Source: Candidatus Daviesbacteria bacterium
GTDB taxonomy: Bacteria; Patescibacteria; Microgenomatia; Daviesbacterales; UBA10151
Direction of reading: 5' to 3'
DNA length: 27,577 bases
NCBI GenBank assembly: GCA_030648435.1
Contig: JAUSHE010000026.1
Coordinates: 1 to 27,577 of the forward strand
The translations under genes and the position numbers were made by a program. The notes under the pieces are model-generated. The model had not been told where the DNA came from, did not search any database, and was given only the letters and a program-made list of their open reading frames with translations. Of the stretch, positions 1 through 7,675 are shown piece by piece. Each line of letters begins with the position of its first letter. Positions within the stretch are counted from its first letter, which is position 1.

Positions 1-388
1 TTCAGAAGATGAAACAAAAAGCATTGCTGAAGAATTTGCCAAAAAAACAAAGAACAAAATCTTCGCCTTAACCGGAGAACTTGGGGCAGGTAAAACTATC
101 TTTGTACAGGGTTTTGCCAAAGGACTGGGAATTAAAGAAAAAATTATCTCCCCAACTTTTGTTTTAATCCGTCAGCATAAAATCCCTAATACCCAAAAAA
201 TACTTTATCATATAGATTTATACAGGGTAGAAAACATTTCAGAATTAGGTCTTCAGGAAATATTATCTGATCCTAATAATATTGTTCTAATAGAATGGGC
301 AGAAAAACTGAAAAATTTACCAAAAGGTACAATTAAAATTTCAATACAAAAAGGGGACGGGAACAAAAGAGAAATCATTCTTTCATGA
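1..388 (+). CDS. tsaE: tRNA threonylcarbamoyladenosine biosynthesis ATPase TsaE (5' end missing)
   Basis: Reading from base 2, an open frame of 128 codons ends at the TGA at 386-388; the start lies before the window. It carries the P-loop GELGAGKT, followed by SPTFVLI and, later, YHIDLYR and VLIEWAEKL, in the order typical of TsaE. In the family, TsaE is the small cytoplasmic ATPase that works with TsaB and TsaD to make the t6A modification at position 37 of ANN-decoding tRNAs. Since whole TsaE proteins are about 140-160 residues, only the first few residues should be missing. Its last 14 bases overlap the end of the convergent membrane gene at 375-1898. The partners TsaB and TsaD are not in the window. 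Confidence 0.93.
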   Translation, partial: SEDETKSIAEEFAKKTKNKIFALTGELGAGKTIFVQGFAKGLGIKEKIISPTFVLIRQHKIPNTQKILYHIDLYRVENISELGLQEILSDPNNIVLIEWAEKLKNLPKGTIKISIQKGDGNKREIILS

Positions 389-1898
389 TTTCAATTTCCA
401 GCGGCCCAATCATTTCTTTTGAAATAGACTTCAACTTAATAAAATCACCTTCCCAACCAAAACGGGTATAATTTTGGTTAGGTTCTTTTATTAAAAACAC
501 TAAACCTGAATTAGTCCTTTTTTTGATTTGATCTTCTGTTGCCGAAAAAGCTATTTTATTAGAAATATATTCCGGCTTATTTGGAGCATACGCATAATCT
601 ATTGGCAGATAACCATAATTCTTTTGTCCATACCACCAGAATAGATACTGATATGGGTAATCATAAATTGAAGGAAGGTATGTATAAACTTTAAAATTTT
701 GCCCCCTAGCTTTGCGATATACATAATCTATGGCGGCAATTTCATTTTTTAAAAGTGAGGGATCTATATTTGGTTTATTCATATAATTATCAACAGATTG
801 GAAAATATTCCCAAACGCAAATATAATAAATGTTCCTGATAAACTTATCGCTATAATTTTTTTAAAATTATTCCCTTTTATTAGTTCTTTAAGCAAATAA
901 GCAATCAATACCAGCAAAGCAGCCATCTCTGCTCCCAGATGCCATGGATTTACAGTCACAGGCAAAATTAAGTAACCTAAAAATGGAACTACAATAAAAA
1001 TCAAGCTGACTAAAATTACTTGATCCTTACCTTTCTTCAAAAGCGCAGGAATTGCCAAGATCAAAATTATTAAAGTAAGTAATCTGTTGTTCATTAAAGT
1101 TGCTAAGAATGTATCAAAAAAGCTTAAACTAATGCTCCGGAAGCTCTCCAGGAAATTGAAATTTCCACCTACATTTTCACTCAGATGACGCATAATTGCT
1201 CTGCTCATCAGAAATTCATGTTTTAAGTCAAAAATAATTTGCGGCAAAAGCGTCAGAATAAAAAAGCCCAGACCCAACCAAAAACTTTTCTGTTTCAGTA
1301 AAAAAAGTTTTTTCACTGCTATAATACTTATTAATATTATCAAGGGAATAAATATACCAAAATTCATTTCAAAATTAAAAAATAATCCCCCTAAAAACCA
1401 GGCAGAAATTCCATAAATTGCCTTCTCGTTCTCTAAATATTTAACTAATAAATATATCAGCAGCGGAGTTAGTAAAATAATTGGATTAGGATTAAAAGCA
1501 TAAGCACTTGCCAATAGAATGTAGTTAGAAGAAACCCAAATAGCTCCAATAGGAAATATTAACCAGATACTCCAAGCCTTAACTAATTTTAAAAGAAAGA
1601 AGCCTCCCGCTGCCCAAAAAATAATCTCCATAATAATTGAGGCATAAGGATCACCCCCGGAAATTAAAAAAGGAATAGCTAATAAATAGTACCAGGCAGG
1701 CCCATTAGATAAACCCTCAATCGCAGTTGTTGGTCCTATCAGCCGGAACTTATGTAAAACCACCATCCCTCTGACACCAACCATATCCCTGGCATTATCC
1801 ATATTAAAAAGAAAATTACCGTTTGAAGATGTAATTAAACGGAAAGCAGCTCCGGCCAATAGAATTAGCAAAATAATAAAAGTAGTTCTATTTACCAT
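375..1898 (-). CDS. Multi-pass membrane glycosyltransferase-like protein (GT-C type)
   Basis: A 507-residue protein with a membrane segment at the N-terminus (about residues 7-22) and roughly ten more hydrophobic segments, ending in a soluble C-terminal region of about 100 residues. The first outer loop has an acidic motif, NMDNARDM (D34, D38), then HKFRLIGP and an AWYYLL segment. The same order occurs in the proteins at 3621-5108 and 7655-9133, so the three are probably related. GT-C enzymes use polyprenyl-phosphate sugars and have acidic catalytic residues in this loop; acceptor and sugar cannot be told. The open frame extends 60 codons upstream to 2078, but that part is antisense to the epimerase gene and is not hydrophobic, so the ATG at 1898 (MVNRTTF) is chosen. 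A TAAAAT hexamer ends 7 bases before this ATG. Confidence 0.8.
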   Translation of the reverse strand: MVNRTTFIILLILLAGAAFRLITSSNGNFLFNMDNARDMVGVRGMVVLHKFRLIGPTTAIEGLSNGPAWYYLLAIPFLISGGDPYASIIMEIIFWAAGGFFLLKLVKAWSIWLIFPIGAIWVSSNYILLASAYAFNPNPIILLTPLLIYLLVKYLENEKAIYGISAWFLGGLFFNFEMNFGIFIPLIILISIIAVKKLFLLKQKSFWLGLGFFILTLLPQIIFDLKHEFLMSRAIMRHLSENVGGNFNFLESFRSISLSFFDTFLATLMNNRLLTLIILILAIPALLKKGKDQVILVSLIFIVVPFLGYLILPVTVNPWHLGAEMAALLVLIAYLLKELIKGNNFKKIIAISLSGTFIIFAFGNIFQSVDNYMNKPNIDPSLLKNEIAAIDYVYRKARGQNFKVYTYLPSIYDYPYQYLFWWYGQKNYGYLPIDYAYAPNKPEYISNKIAFSATEDQIKKRTNSGLVFLIKEPNQNYTRFGWEGDFIKLKSISKEMIGPLEIEIMKE

Positions 1899-1905
1899 AT
1901 AGATA

Positions 1906-1940
1906 ATTTTACAACAAGCGTATAATTTTTGTGTTAGAAT
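1906..1940. promoter_or_regulatory. Divergent promoter region between the 375-1898 and 1948-2874 genes
   Basis: Only 49 bases separate the two start codons. On the plus strand TATAAT (1921-1926) and TAGAAT (1935-1940) are candidate -10 boxes. On the minus strand TAAAAT (1911-1906) ends 7 bases before the ATG. No convincing -35 box or Shine-Dalgarno sequence is seen for either gene. Assignment is from hexamer similarity only. Confidence 0.4.
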
Positions 1941-1947
1941 TATTTTT

Positions 1948-2874
1948 ATGAAAGTATTAGTAACAGGGGGTGCCGGATTCATCGGTTCACATGTTAACAA
2001 ATTACTTCTTAACCAAGGACACCAAGTCACAGTTATCGATGACCTATCGAAAGGACATAAAGAGATAGTTGACCTCAAGGTTGATTTTCACCAAACTAGT
2101 TTAGATGATCAACAACAATTAGAAAGCATACTCACAGGACATGACGTTGTTATTCATATGGCCTCATATATAGAGGTCGGGGAATCGGTTAAAAAACCTG
2201 TGGAGTTTTCTCAAAATAATATTGTTGGAACTGTCAAGCTCCTTGAAGCAATGAAAAATACCGGCGTTAAAAAAATAATTTTTTCTTCCAGTGCTTGTGT
2301 TTACGGCAAACCTGCAAAAGTTCCTATTACTGAAAATGATTCTTTGGGTGAACAGGAGAACCCTTATGGCATTACCAAGGTTGCCATGGAAGATTTTTGC
2401 AAACTCTACTTTACCTTGCACGGATTTGATGTAACAATCCTCCGTTATTTTAATCCTTATGGCCCGGGGGAGCTACATCAGCCGGAAACTCACGCCATAC
2501 CTAATTTTATTAAATCCACTCTTGCTAAAACTCCTATCCCTTTATTTTGGAAAGGAGAACAAATCAGGGATTTTATCTATATTGATGATCTGGCAGCAGC
2601 TCATGTTTTAGCACTGTCATTAACCGGCTTGCATATATACAATGTCGGAACAGAAAAAGGCAGTAAGGTAATTGATGTAGTAAAAAAGATTTTTGAAATT
2701 ATAGGTTACGAGGTGCCGATTGATGATAAAGGTGAGAGAAAAGGTGATGTAACTACACTTGTTGCTTCAGCCAAAAAGATTAAACAGGAATTAGGCTGGA
2801 ATCCACAAATCTCTTTAGATGAAGGTCTTAAAAAAACTATTGATTTTTTCCGCTCCCACCCTTCTTCCACTTAA
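1948..2874 (+). CDS. NAD-dependent sugar epimerase/dehydratase, UDP-glucose 4-epimerase-like
   Basis: A 308-residue short-chain dehydrogenase/reductase of the extended type. The dinucleotide-binding motif TGGAGFIGSH is at residues 6-15, followed by VIDDLSKG as in GalE. SSSACVYG is at 113-120, with the catalytic pair Y140 and K144 in NPYGITK. RYFNPYGPG starts at 166 and a substrate-side GDV motif is near 266. Family members interconvert UDP-sugars (glucose/galactose or their N-acetyl forms) in the cytoplasm. It is about 30 residues shorter than E. coli GalE, so the exact substrate is open and a gene symbol is not assigned. Lying inside a cluster of membrane glycosyltransferases, it probably supplies an activated sugar for surface glycans. 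Its last 38 bases overlap the end of the convergent CofE-like gene. Confidence 0.88.
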   Translation: MKVLVTGGAGFIGSHVNKLLLNQGHQVTVIDDLSKGHKEIVDLKVDFHQTSLDDQQQLESILTGHDVVIHMASYIEVGESVKKPVEFSQNNIVGTVKLLEAMKNTGVKKIIFSSSACVYGKPAKVPITENDSLGEQENPYGITKVAMEDFCKLYFTLHGFDVTILRYFNPYGPGELHQPETHAIPNFIKSTLAKTPIPLFWKGEQIRDFIYIDDLAAAHVLALSLTGLHIYNVGTEKGSKVIDVVKKIFEIIGYEVPIDDKGERKGDVTTLVASAKKIKQELGWNPQISLDEGLKKTIDFFRSHPSST

Positions 2875-3619
2875 CAGAAGATAGAAAAGGATAGAATAGA
2901 TCTTCTTTTTCAGGAATTTCGAAACTAAAATCAGCATTTTTGGGGATATATTCTTTTTGAATAAATTCAATGTACGGCACATCAGAAATGATAGCAATTG
3001 GCTGGCACTCCGCCCCTTCCCCCATTTCCAAAACTGCTGCTGTTGCCAGTGAGTCAGGAATATCTGATGTTTCCATTTGAAACTGCCTGCCAAATAAATC
3101 TTTTGTTCCCCGATAATCTTTTAATGGTTTAAAACCGAAATAAGATATAGCCAGCCCCACAACCCCTCTTCTTAAAGGCGTCACCCTGGAATCTGTAATA
3201 ATAACTCCCAGATTTTTAAGGTTAAATTTTTTTCTTAAAATTTGCCAAAGTCTTTTAGCAGAAAGTCGCGGATTTTTTGGCCATAAAATATAGTATCCCT
3301 TACCATTGCTTTCATCTACTCCAGCGGCTGCCACCAGTAAATTATTTTTAATAGTATACATAGTTAAATCATTCAGGTTTCTCAGCAAATATTTATCTGC
3401 TTCTTTAGCAATAAGTTCATCCTTATTTATTTTAGCTAAAGGAATACATCTTCCCTCGCAAATAGAGACGACTTTTGATGTAACTGCCACTACCGAATTT
3501 TCATTTAAATTTTTTATAGCAGACAGGAGTTCCCACAAATTATCTTTGGGCGGCAAAAATTTTCTAGTCTTAATGGCCGTTACTTGCATAGGTTGCGGTT
3601 TAACGGCATAATTGTACAT
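2837..3619 (-). CDS. CofE-like F420-0:gamma-glutamyl ligase family protein
   Basis: A 260-residue member of the CofE family, which in F420-makers joins L-glutamate to coenzyme F420-0 using GTP. Visible family motifs: TSKVVSICEGR near 47-57; AAAGVDESNGKGYYILWP about 97-114; GVIITDSR at 138-145; then RRGVVGLAISYFGFKPL, KDYRGTKDLFG and MGEGAECQP. No other F420 gene is in the window and CPR bacteria are not known to make F420, so the acceptor is probably another molecule (inference). Start: the ATG at 3619 has a strong Shine-Dalgarno, AAGGAGA, with GGAG ending 6 bases upstream, which favours it over an internal Met at residue 11 (3589) where homology seems to begin. The start is one base from the start of the divergent gene at 3621. 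Confidence 0.82.
   Translation of the reverse strand: MYNYAVKPQPMQVTAIKTRKFLPPKDNLWELLSAIKNLNENSVVAVTSKVVSICEGRCIPLAKINKDELIAKEADKYLLRNLNDLTMYTIKNNLLVAAAGVDESNGKGYYILWPKNPRLSAKRLWQILRKKFNLKNLGVIITDSRVTPLRRGVVGLAISYFGFKPLKDYRGTKDLFGRQFQMETSDIPDSLATAAVLEMGEGAECQPIAIISDVPYIEFIQKEYIPKNADFSFEIPEKEDLFYPFLSSVKWKKGGSGKNQ
3584..3612 (+). promoter_or_regulatory. Predicted sigma70-type promoter of the 3621-5108 gene
   Basis: TTGCAT (3584-3589), a 17-base spacer and CATAAT (3607-3612) match a vegetative promoter. The -10 box ends 8 bases before the ATG at 3621, so the transcript would have almost no leader. The whole element lies within the coding sequence of the divergent CofE-like gene. Confidence 0.5.
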
Positions 3620-3620
3620 T

Positions 3621-5108
3621 ATGATCTCCTTTATTAAAAGAAGGCCCTACTTGCTTATATTAGGATTAATACTAATTATTGGTATCTTCCTCCGGACCTT
3701 TGATCTAGTTGGACGGGCACATTTCGATCATGATAGTGATCTATTTTCCTGGATTGTTAAAGATATCATTATAGATCATCATTTTCGTTTGATTGGTCAG
3801 CTGACTTCGGCTCCCGGAATTTTTATCGGCCCTTATTTTTACTATTTACTTGTTCCTTTTTTTATTCTATTCAAAATGGACCCCATTGCAGCCAGTTACC
3901 TCATTACAATTTTTGGATTACTAACTCTGATCAGTTATTATTTTGTATTTTCAAAATTGTTTAATAATAAGGTCGGGCTAATCGTAACTCTTTTGTATGC
4001 CGTCCTACTACCAAATATTGATTTTGACCGCAGGGTAGTGCCTTCCACACCGGCTAATTTATGGACAGTCTGGTATTTTTTTACAGTTTTATCAATAGCC
4101 CGGGGTAATTATAATGTCCTACCGCTACTTGGAGTACTGATCGGTTTAATTTGGCATATTCATATTGCCTTAATTCCTGCTCTTATAGCTATACCTGTTG
4201 CTTTTTTTGTATCCGGTAAATTACCTACCAAGAAACAGGTTGCTTATTTTATAATTTCCCTCTTGCTTACTTCTATCCCCTTGCTGGCATTTGAACTGCG
4301 GCATCATTTTTCTCAGACACTTAGTTTAATCGAAAACTTTTCTTCCGTCCATGCCGGAAGAGTCGGTATTTATAAGTTTTTTGAAGTATTGGATATGATT
4401 TCCAAAAATACTAGCGCTCTGTTTTTATACCCGCAAAGTTTACCGGAAAAATTTAGATTACTATTTACCATATCTTTATTTTTGGTTGGTTCAATAATCT
4501 CATTAAATAACAGATTAATTACCAGAAGGGAGCTTCTGCCTCTTCTGTTTTGGATATTCGGAATAATTGCCTTTTTTACATTTTCTTCCAGTTTAATTTC
4601 TGAATATTATTTTTATAATTTGGGGATTATATTTTTTGCTTTAACTGGTTTAACCTTTTATTTTATTTATGAATCATCAAAATTAGGCAAGATTTTGGTT
4701 ATTATGTTTTTAACACTTTTAACAATAAAAAGTATTTATTTTTATACGACTTCTTATATCTACCACAAAGGGTATCTGGAAAAAAAAGCAGTTGTTGATT
4801 TTATACAGCAAGACGCAAATAAAATGGGATTCCCCTGTGTCGGAATAAGTTATATTACAACACCGGGGGAGAATGCGGGATTTAGATATTTATTTTATCT
4901 TAATAAAGCACACTTAGTGCATCCTTCTTTGGATATACCTGTTTACAATATCGTTATTCCCGAGGAATTATCAAAAGAAGTTACACAAAAATTCGGCCAC
5001 ATTGGGGTTATTCCTCCAACTACAATTCCTTCAAAAGAAATTATAGAAAAATCCTGCCAAACCCCTGATACTAATTTAACCGATTCGATGTTTGGTTATG
5101 TGGATTAG
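3621..5108 (+). CDS. Multi-pass membrane glycosyltransferase-like protein (GT-C type), HDxD subtype
   Basis: A 495-residue membrane protein with an N-terminal transmembrane segment (about residues 9-24) and roughly ten further hydrophobic segments. The first outer loop holds HDSDLFSW (37-44), then KDIIIDHHFRLIGQ (47-60) and GIFIGPYFYYLL. The protein at 7655-9133 shows the same signature nearly unchanged, and the two also match in the C-terminal soluble part (GFRYLFYLN versus GFRYLFWLN; PVYNIV versus PVYSIV). Acidic residues in this loop fit the catalytic site of GT-C enzymes that use polyprenyl-phosphate sugars; donor and acceptor are unknown. A TTG codon at 3612 could extend the frame by three residues, but the ATG at 3621 is preferred because of its promoter spacing. 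Confidence 0.82.
   Translation: MISFIKRRPYLLILGLILIIGIFLRTFDLVGRAHFDHDSDLFSWIVKDIIIDHHFRLIGQLTSAPGIFIGPYFYYLLVPFFILFKMDPIAASYLITIFGLLTLISYYFVFSKLFNNKVGLIVTLLYAVLLPNIDFDRRVVPSTPANLWTVWYFFTVLSIARGNYNVLPLLGVLIGLIWHIHIALIPALIAIPVAFFVSGKLPTKKQVAYFIISLLLTSIPLLAFELRHHFSQTLSLIENFSSVHAGRVGIYKFFEVLDMISKNTSALFLYPQSLPEKFRLLFTISLFLVGSIISLNNRLITRRELLPLLFWIFGIIAFFTFSSSLISEYYFYNLGIIFFALTGLTFYFIYESSKLGKILVIMFLTLLTIKSIYFYTTSYIYHKGYLEKKAVVDFIQQDANKMGFPCVGISYITTPGENAGFRYLFYLNKAHLVHPSLDIPVYNIVIPEELSKEVTQKFGHIGVIPPTTIPSKEIIEKSCQTPDTNLTDSMFGYVD
3624..3632 (-). promoter_or_regulatory. Shine-Dalgarno of the CofE-like gene
   Basis: On the minus strand AAAGGAGAT precedes the ATG at 3619 with 6 bases between GGAG and the start codon. 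It decides the start in favour of 3619 and lies inside the first codons of the divergent gene. It is one of the few clear ribosome binding sites in the window. Confidence 0.6.
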
Positions 5109-5130
5109 AAATTATTCCATAACACCATAT

Positions 5131-5916
5131 TTATGTTAAATTCTTTATAATTTGTGGTAATAGTGGCAAAAGATCACCCGCCAGAAGTCCTGTATTACCA
5201 ATTTTTTTGCGCATAATTTCACCTGCCAGCCCATGAATATAAACCCCAACGCATGCTGCATCAAAAATTTCCAAACCTTGGGCCAAAAAACCGGCAATAA
5301 TACCCGCCAAAATATCACCAGTCCCCGCAGTTGAGAGAAGCGGATTTGCAAACGGGCTTATTGCTACTTGCCCTTCAGGCGGTGCAATAATTGTATTCGC
5401 TCCTTTCAGAACAATTATTTTCTTCCATTTTGCGGCATACGATTTAGCAATATTTATCCTATCTGACTGAATTTCTTTTACAGAAAGTCCCGTTAATTTT
5501 GCCATCTCGCCCGGATGAGGAGTTAGTACAGCATTTCCTTTTAATTTTATCCCCCATTTTAAACTACCTGCATCAATAACGGCCGGAGGCAAATTGGCAA
5601 CCGGCAAATGATAATCTTGCTCTAAACCGGGACCAATTAGTAAAACATCATATTGACCGATTTTTTTGGAGACTTCATCAAACGGCAGGAAAGTCACTTC
5701 CGGTAACTGTCTTGAAACTATTATTTTAACCGAAGGAGAAGTTGCTAAGGTAACAAGCCCTGCACCTACTCTATAACAAGCCGCACAGGAAAGATATGCT
5801 GCTCCGGGATAATTTTTTGACCCGGCAATAACCAATACCTTCCCAAAAGTTCCCTTATTGGCATCCTTTGGTCTTTTTGGTAATTTTTTAATAACCCATT
5901 TCCTAGTTAATTTCAT
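5131..5916 (-). CDS. nnrD: ADP-dependent (S)-NAD(P)H-hydrate dehydratase
   Basis: A 261-residue stand-alone YjeF C-terminal (ribokinase-like) domain. GTFGKVLVIAGS is at 22-33, VIDAGSLKW at 113-121, LTPHPGEMAKLTG at 131-143, KGANT at 171-175, and the catalytic-loop motif STAGTGDILAGIIAG at 195-209. Family members repair hydrated NADH and NADPH by ADP-driven dehydration in the cytoplasm. The epimerase partner domain NnrE, fused in many bacteria, is absent here and not found elsewhere in the window. The gene is monocistronic, converging on 3621-5108 with a 22-base gap and diverging from 5984-7675. The start ATG at 5916 gives the usual basic N-terminus before the GTFGK motif. Confidence 0.92.
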   Translation of the reverse strand: MKLTRKWVIKKLPKRPKDANKGTFGKVLVIAGSKNYPGAAYLSCAACYRVGAGLVTLATSPSVKIIVSRQLPEVTFLPFDEVSKKIGQYDVLLIGPGLEQDYHLPVANLPPAVIDAGSLKWGIKLKGNAVLTPHPGEMAKLTGLSVKEIQSDRINIAKSYAAKWKKIIVLKGANTIIAPPEGQVAISPFANPLLSTAGTGDILAGIIAGFLAQGLEIFDAACVGVYIHGLAGEIMRKKIGNTGLLAGDLLPLLPQIIKNLT

Positions 5917-5983
5917 CTATGCAGAATGCATATTACTTAAAAAACTATCATTTTTCAATGATTTCAAATATGATAAATACTTA

Positions 5984-7675
5984 ATGAGGCTTACCTTTGT
6001 TCTATTGCTAATTATAATTATTTTCCAATTCCCACTTATTCGTCCTTTTTTTAAATCAGGAAATATTTCCACTCACGATAGCAATTTCCACACAATAAGA
6101 ATTTTTGAATACTTTCAATCTTTAAAATACGGGCAATTCCCTCCCCGTTTAGCATCAGGATTATTATATGATTACAGTTATCCCGTATTTATTTTTAACC
6201 CTTCCCTTACCTACCTCCTTGGAGCTATTTTAGTTTTTCTTGGATTTAATTTCATATTAGCAACAAAATTGCTTTTTATTGCAGGTTTTTTTATAGGATC
6301 TATTGGAATATTTTTCTTATTAAGATCGTTGCTCGGTAATATACCAGCTCTAATGGGATCCTTAATATACTCATTAATTCCTTATAGAGCGGTTGATACA
6401 TATGTCCGAGGAAATTTAGCAGAATTCCTTGCTTATTCATTTTTTCCCTGGCTATTTTTGTCCAATCTTGCATTCCTTAAAAATTCAAGAAATATTCTGT
6501 CTATTTGTACTTTCAGCTTATCTATTGTGATGCTTGTATTACTGCATAGCATATCTTCTCTTATTTACTTGATATTTCTAGCTATATTAAATTCATTTTT
6601 CTTGTTTGATCTTGTTATTTCTAAAAAGAAAGGTGGCATTGATATAGTTAAAGGTCTAACTTTAAGTACATTCCTGGCCATGTTATTGTCATGTTTTTAT
6701 TGGTTACCGTTAGTAATTGAATCAAGATATGTTCGAACCGATCAGTTATTAAATTTTCCTTATGCCGATTATTTTTTATCTTTTAAACAGATGTGGTACA
6801 CACCTTGGGGATATGGATTCCCTCTGGATAAAGATGGCGCTATGTCCTTGCAGCTTGGACAGATACCTCTCATTCTTGCCCTGTTAACCATAATTTTAAA
6901 TATATTTATAAGAACAAAGTACAGAAAGTTTATCTATTTTTTGGCAATTACTCTTGGCTTCAGTAGTTTATTAGAAACAAGATCAACAAAATTCATCTGG
7001 GATAATGCTCCAATTTTACATTTCTTAGAATTTCCATGGCGGTTTCATATACTCATTACTGTTTGCAGCACATTATTAGCAGGTTTTTTCTTTTATTTAT
7101 TAACACAGATAAAATTGTATAAGAGAAAAGTTGGAAAGCTTTTTTTTGTTTTGTTGGCTGTTCTTATTATTCTCCTTTCGTTTCAAGAGAGTTTTCAATT
7201 TTTTAAACCCAGGGCTTACTCTTTTGAATTTTTGGGGGCGGGCACTACTGTTTCACTTGATGAATACACACCAAAATGGGTAAAAATAATACCACAAGAA
7301 TATACTGCTCAAAAAATAATATCGGATACGGAATTTAATATTATCAATAATCTTAGTTGGGGATATAATAAAAAAAGTTTTAATATTATAAATACTGAAG
7401 ATACAAAAATCAGAATCGCTCTAATTTATTATCCAGGTTGGGAGGCTTATTTGAATAATGTTAAAATTCCAATTAATTATGACAACGATCAGGGGTTAAT
7501 TGAATTAAACATCCCAAAAGGGGAACATAGTATTTATTTGATTTTTAAAGAAACTTGGTGGAGATTGGTTTCAGACATTGTATCAATTATTGGATTATTA
7601 ATTTTTATTCTCCTAATATTCTTCTACGCCGTCCAACGAAGAAATACTCAACATTTACTTAGTAAAACCCCATAA
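5984..7675 (+). CDS. Large membrane protein of the 6-pyruvoyl-tetrahydropterin-synthase-related family (GT-C-like)
   Basis: A 563-residue protein with an N-terminal membrane segment (residues 3-20) and about a dozen further hydrophobic stretches. The first outer loop has THDSNFHTIRIFEYFQSL (30-47), then FPPRLASGL and YDYSYPVFIFNP, the pattern I associate with the Pfam PTPS-related membrane family. The C-terminus carries YYPGWEAYLNN and IPKGEHSIYLIF, the same beta-rich tail type as the YfhO-like protein at 9255-11654. These proteins have a GT-C-like layout and are thought to act in surface glycan or lipid-linked sugar transfer, but function is not established. The frame is open back to 5858, where it would overlap nnrD; the ATG at 5984 (MRLTFVLLL) is chosen because it places the membrane segment at the start and follows a TATGAT box (5969-5974) by 9 bases. 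The last 21 bases overlap the convergent gene. Confidence 0.75.
   Translation: MRLTFVLLLIIIIFQFPLIRPFFKSGNISTHDSNFHTIRIFEYFQSLKYGQFPPRLASGLLYDYSYPVFIFNPSLTYLLGAILVFLGFNFILATKLLFIAGFFIGSIGIFFLLRSLLGNIPALMGSLIYSLIPYRAVDTYVRGNLAEFLAYSFFPWLFLSNLAFLKNSRNILSICTFSLSIVMLVLLHSISSLIYLIFLAILNSFFLFDLVISKKKGGIDIVKGLTLSTFLAMLLSCFYWLPLVIESRYVRTDQLLNFPYADYFLSFKQMWYTPWGYGFPLDKDGAMSLQLGQIPLILALLTIILNIFIRTKYRKFIYFLAITLGFSSLLETRSTKFIWDNAPILHFLEFPWRFHILITVCSTLLAGFFFYLLTQIKLYKRKVGKLFFVLLAVLIILLSFQESFQFFKPRAYSFEFLGAGTTVSLDEYTPKWVKIIPQEYTAQKIISDTEFNIINNLSWGYNKKSFNIINTEDTKIRIALIYYPGWEAYLNNVKIPINYDNDQGLIELNIPKGEHSIYLIFKETWWRLVSDIVSIIGLLIFILLIFFYAVQRRNTQHLLSKTP

Noticed and set aside
1899..2078. 60-codon N-terminal extension of the first membrane gene
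   Set aside because: It is antisense to the conserved NAD-binding start of the epimerase and would put a non-hydrophobic segment before the natural membrane helix.
5109..5150. Possible terminator between the convergent genes at 5108 and 5131
   Set aside because: Only a weak 5-base-pair TAACA/TGTTA stem in AT-rich sequence; not supported.
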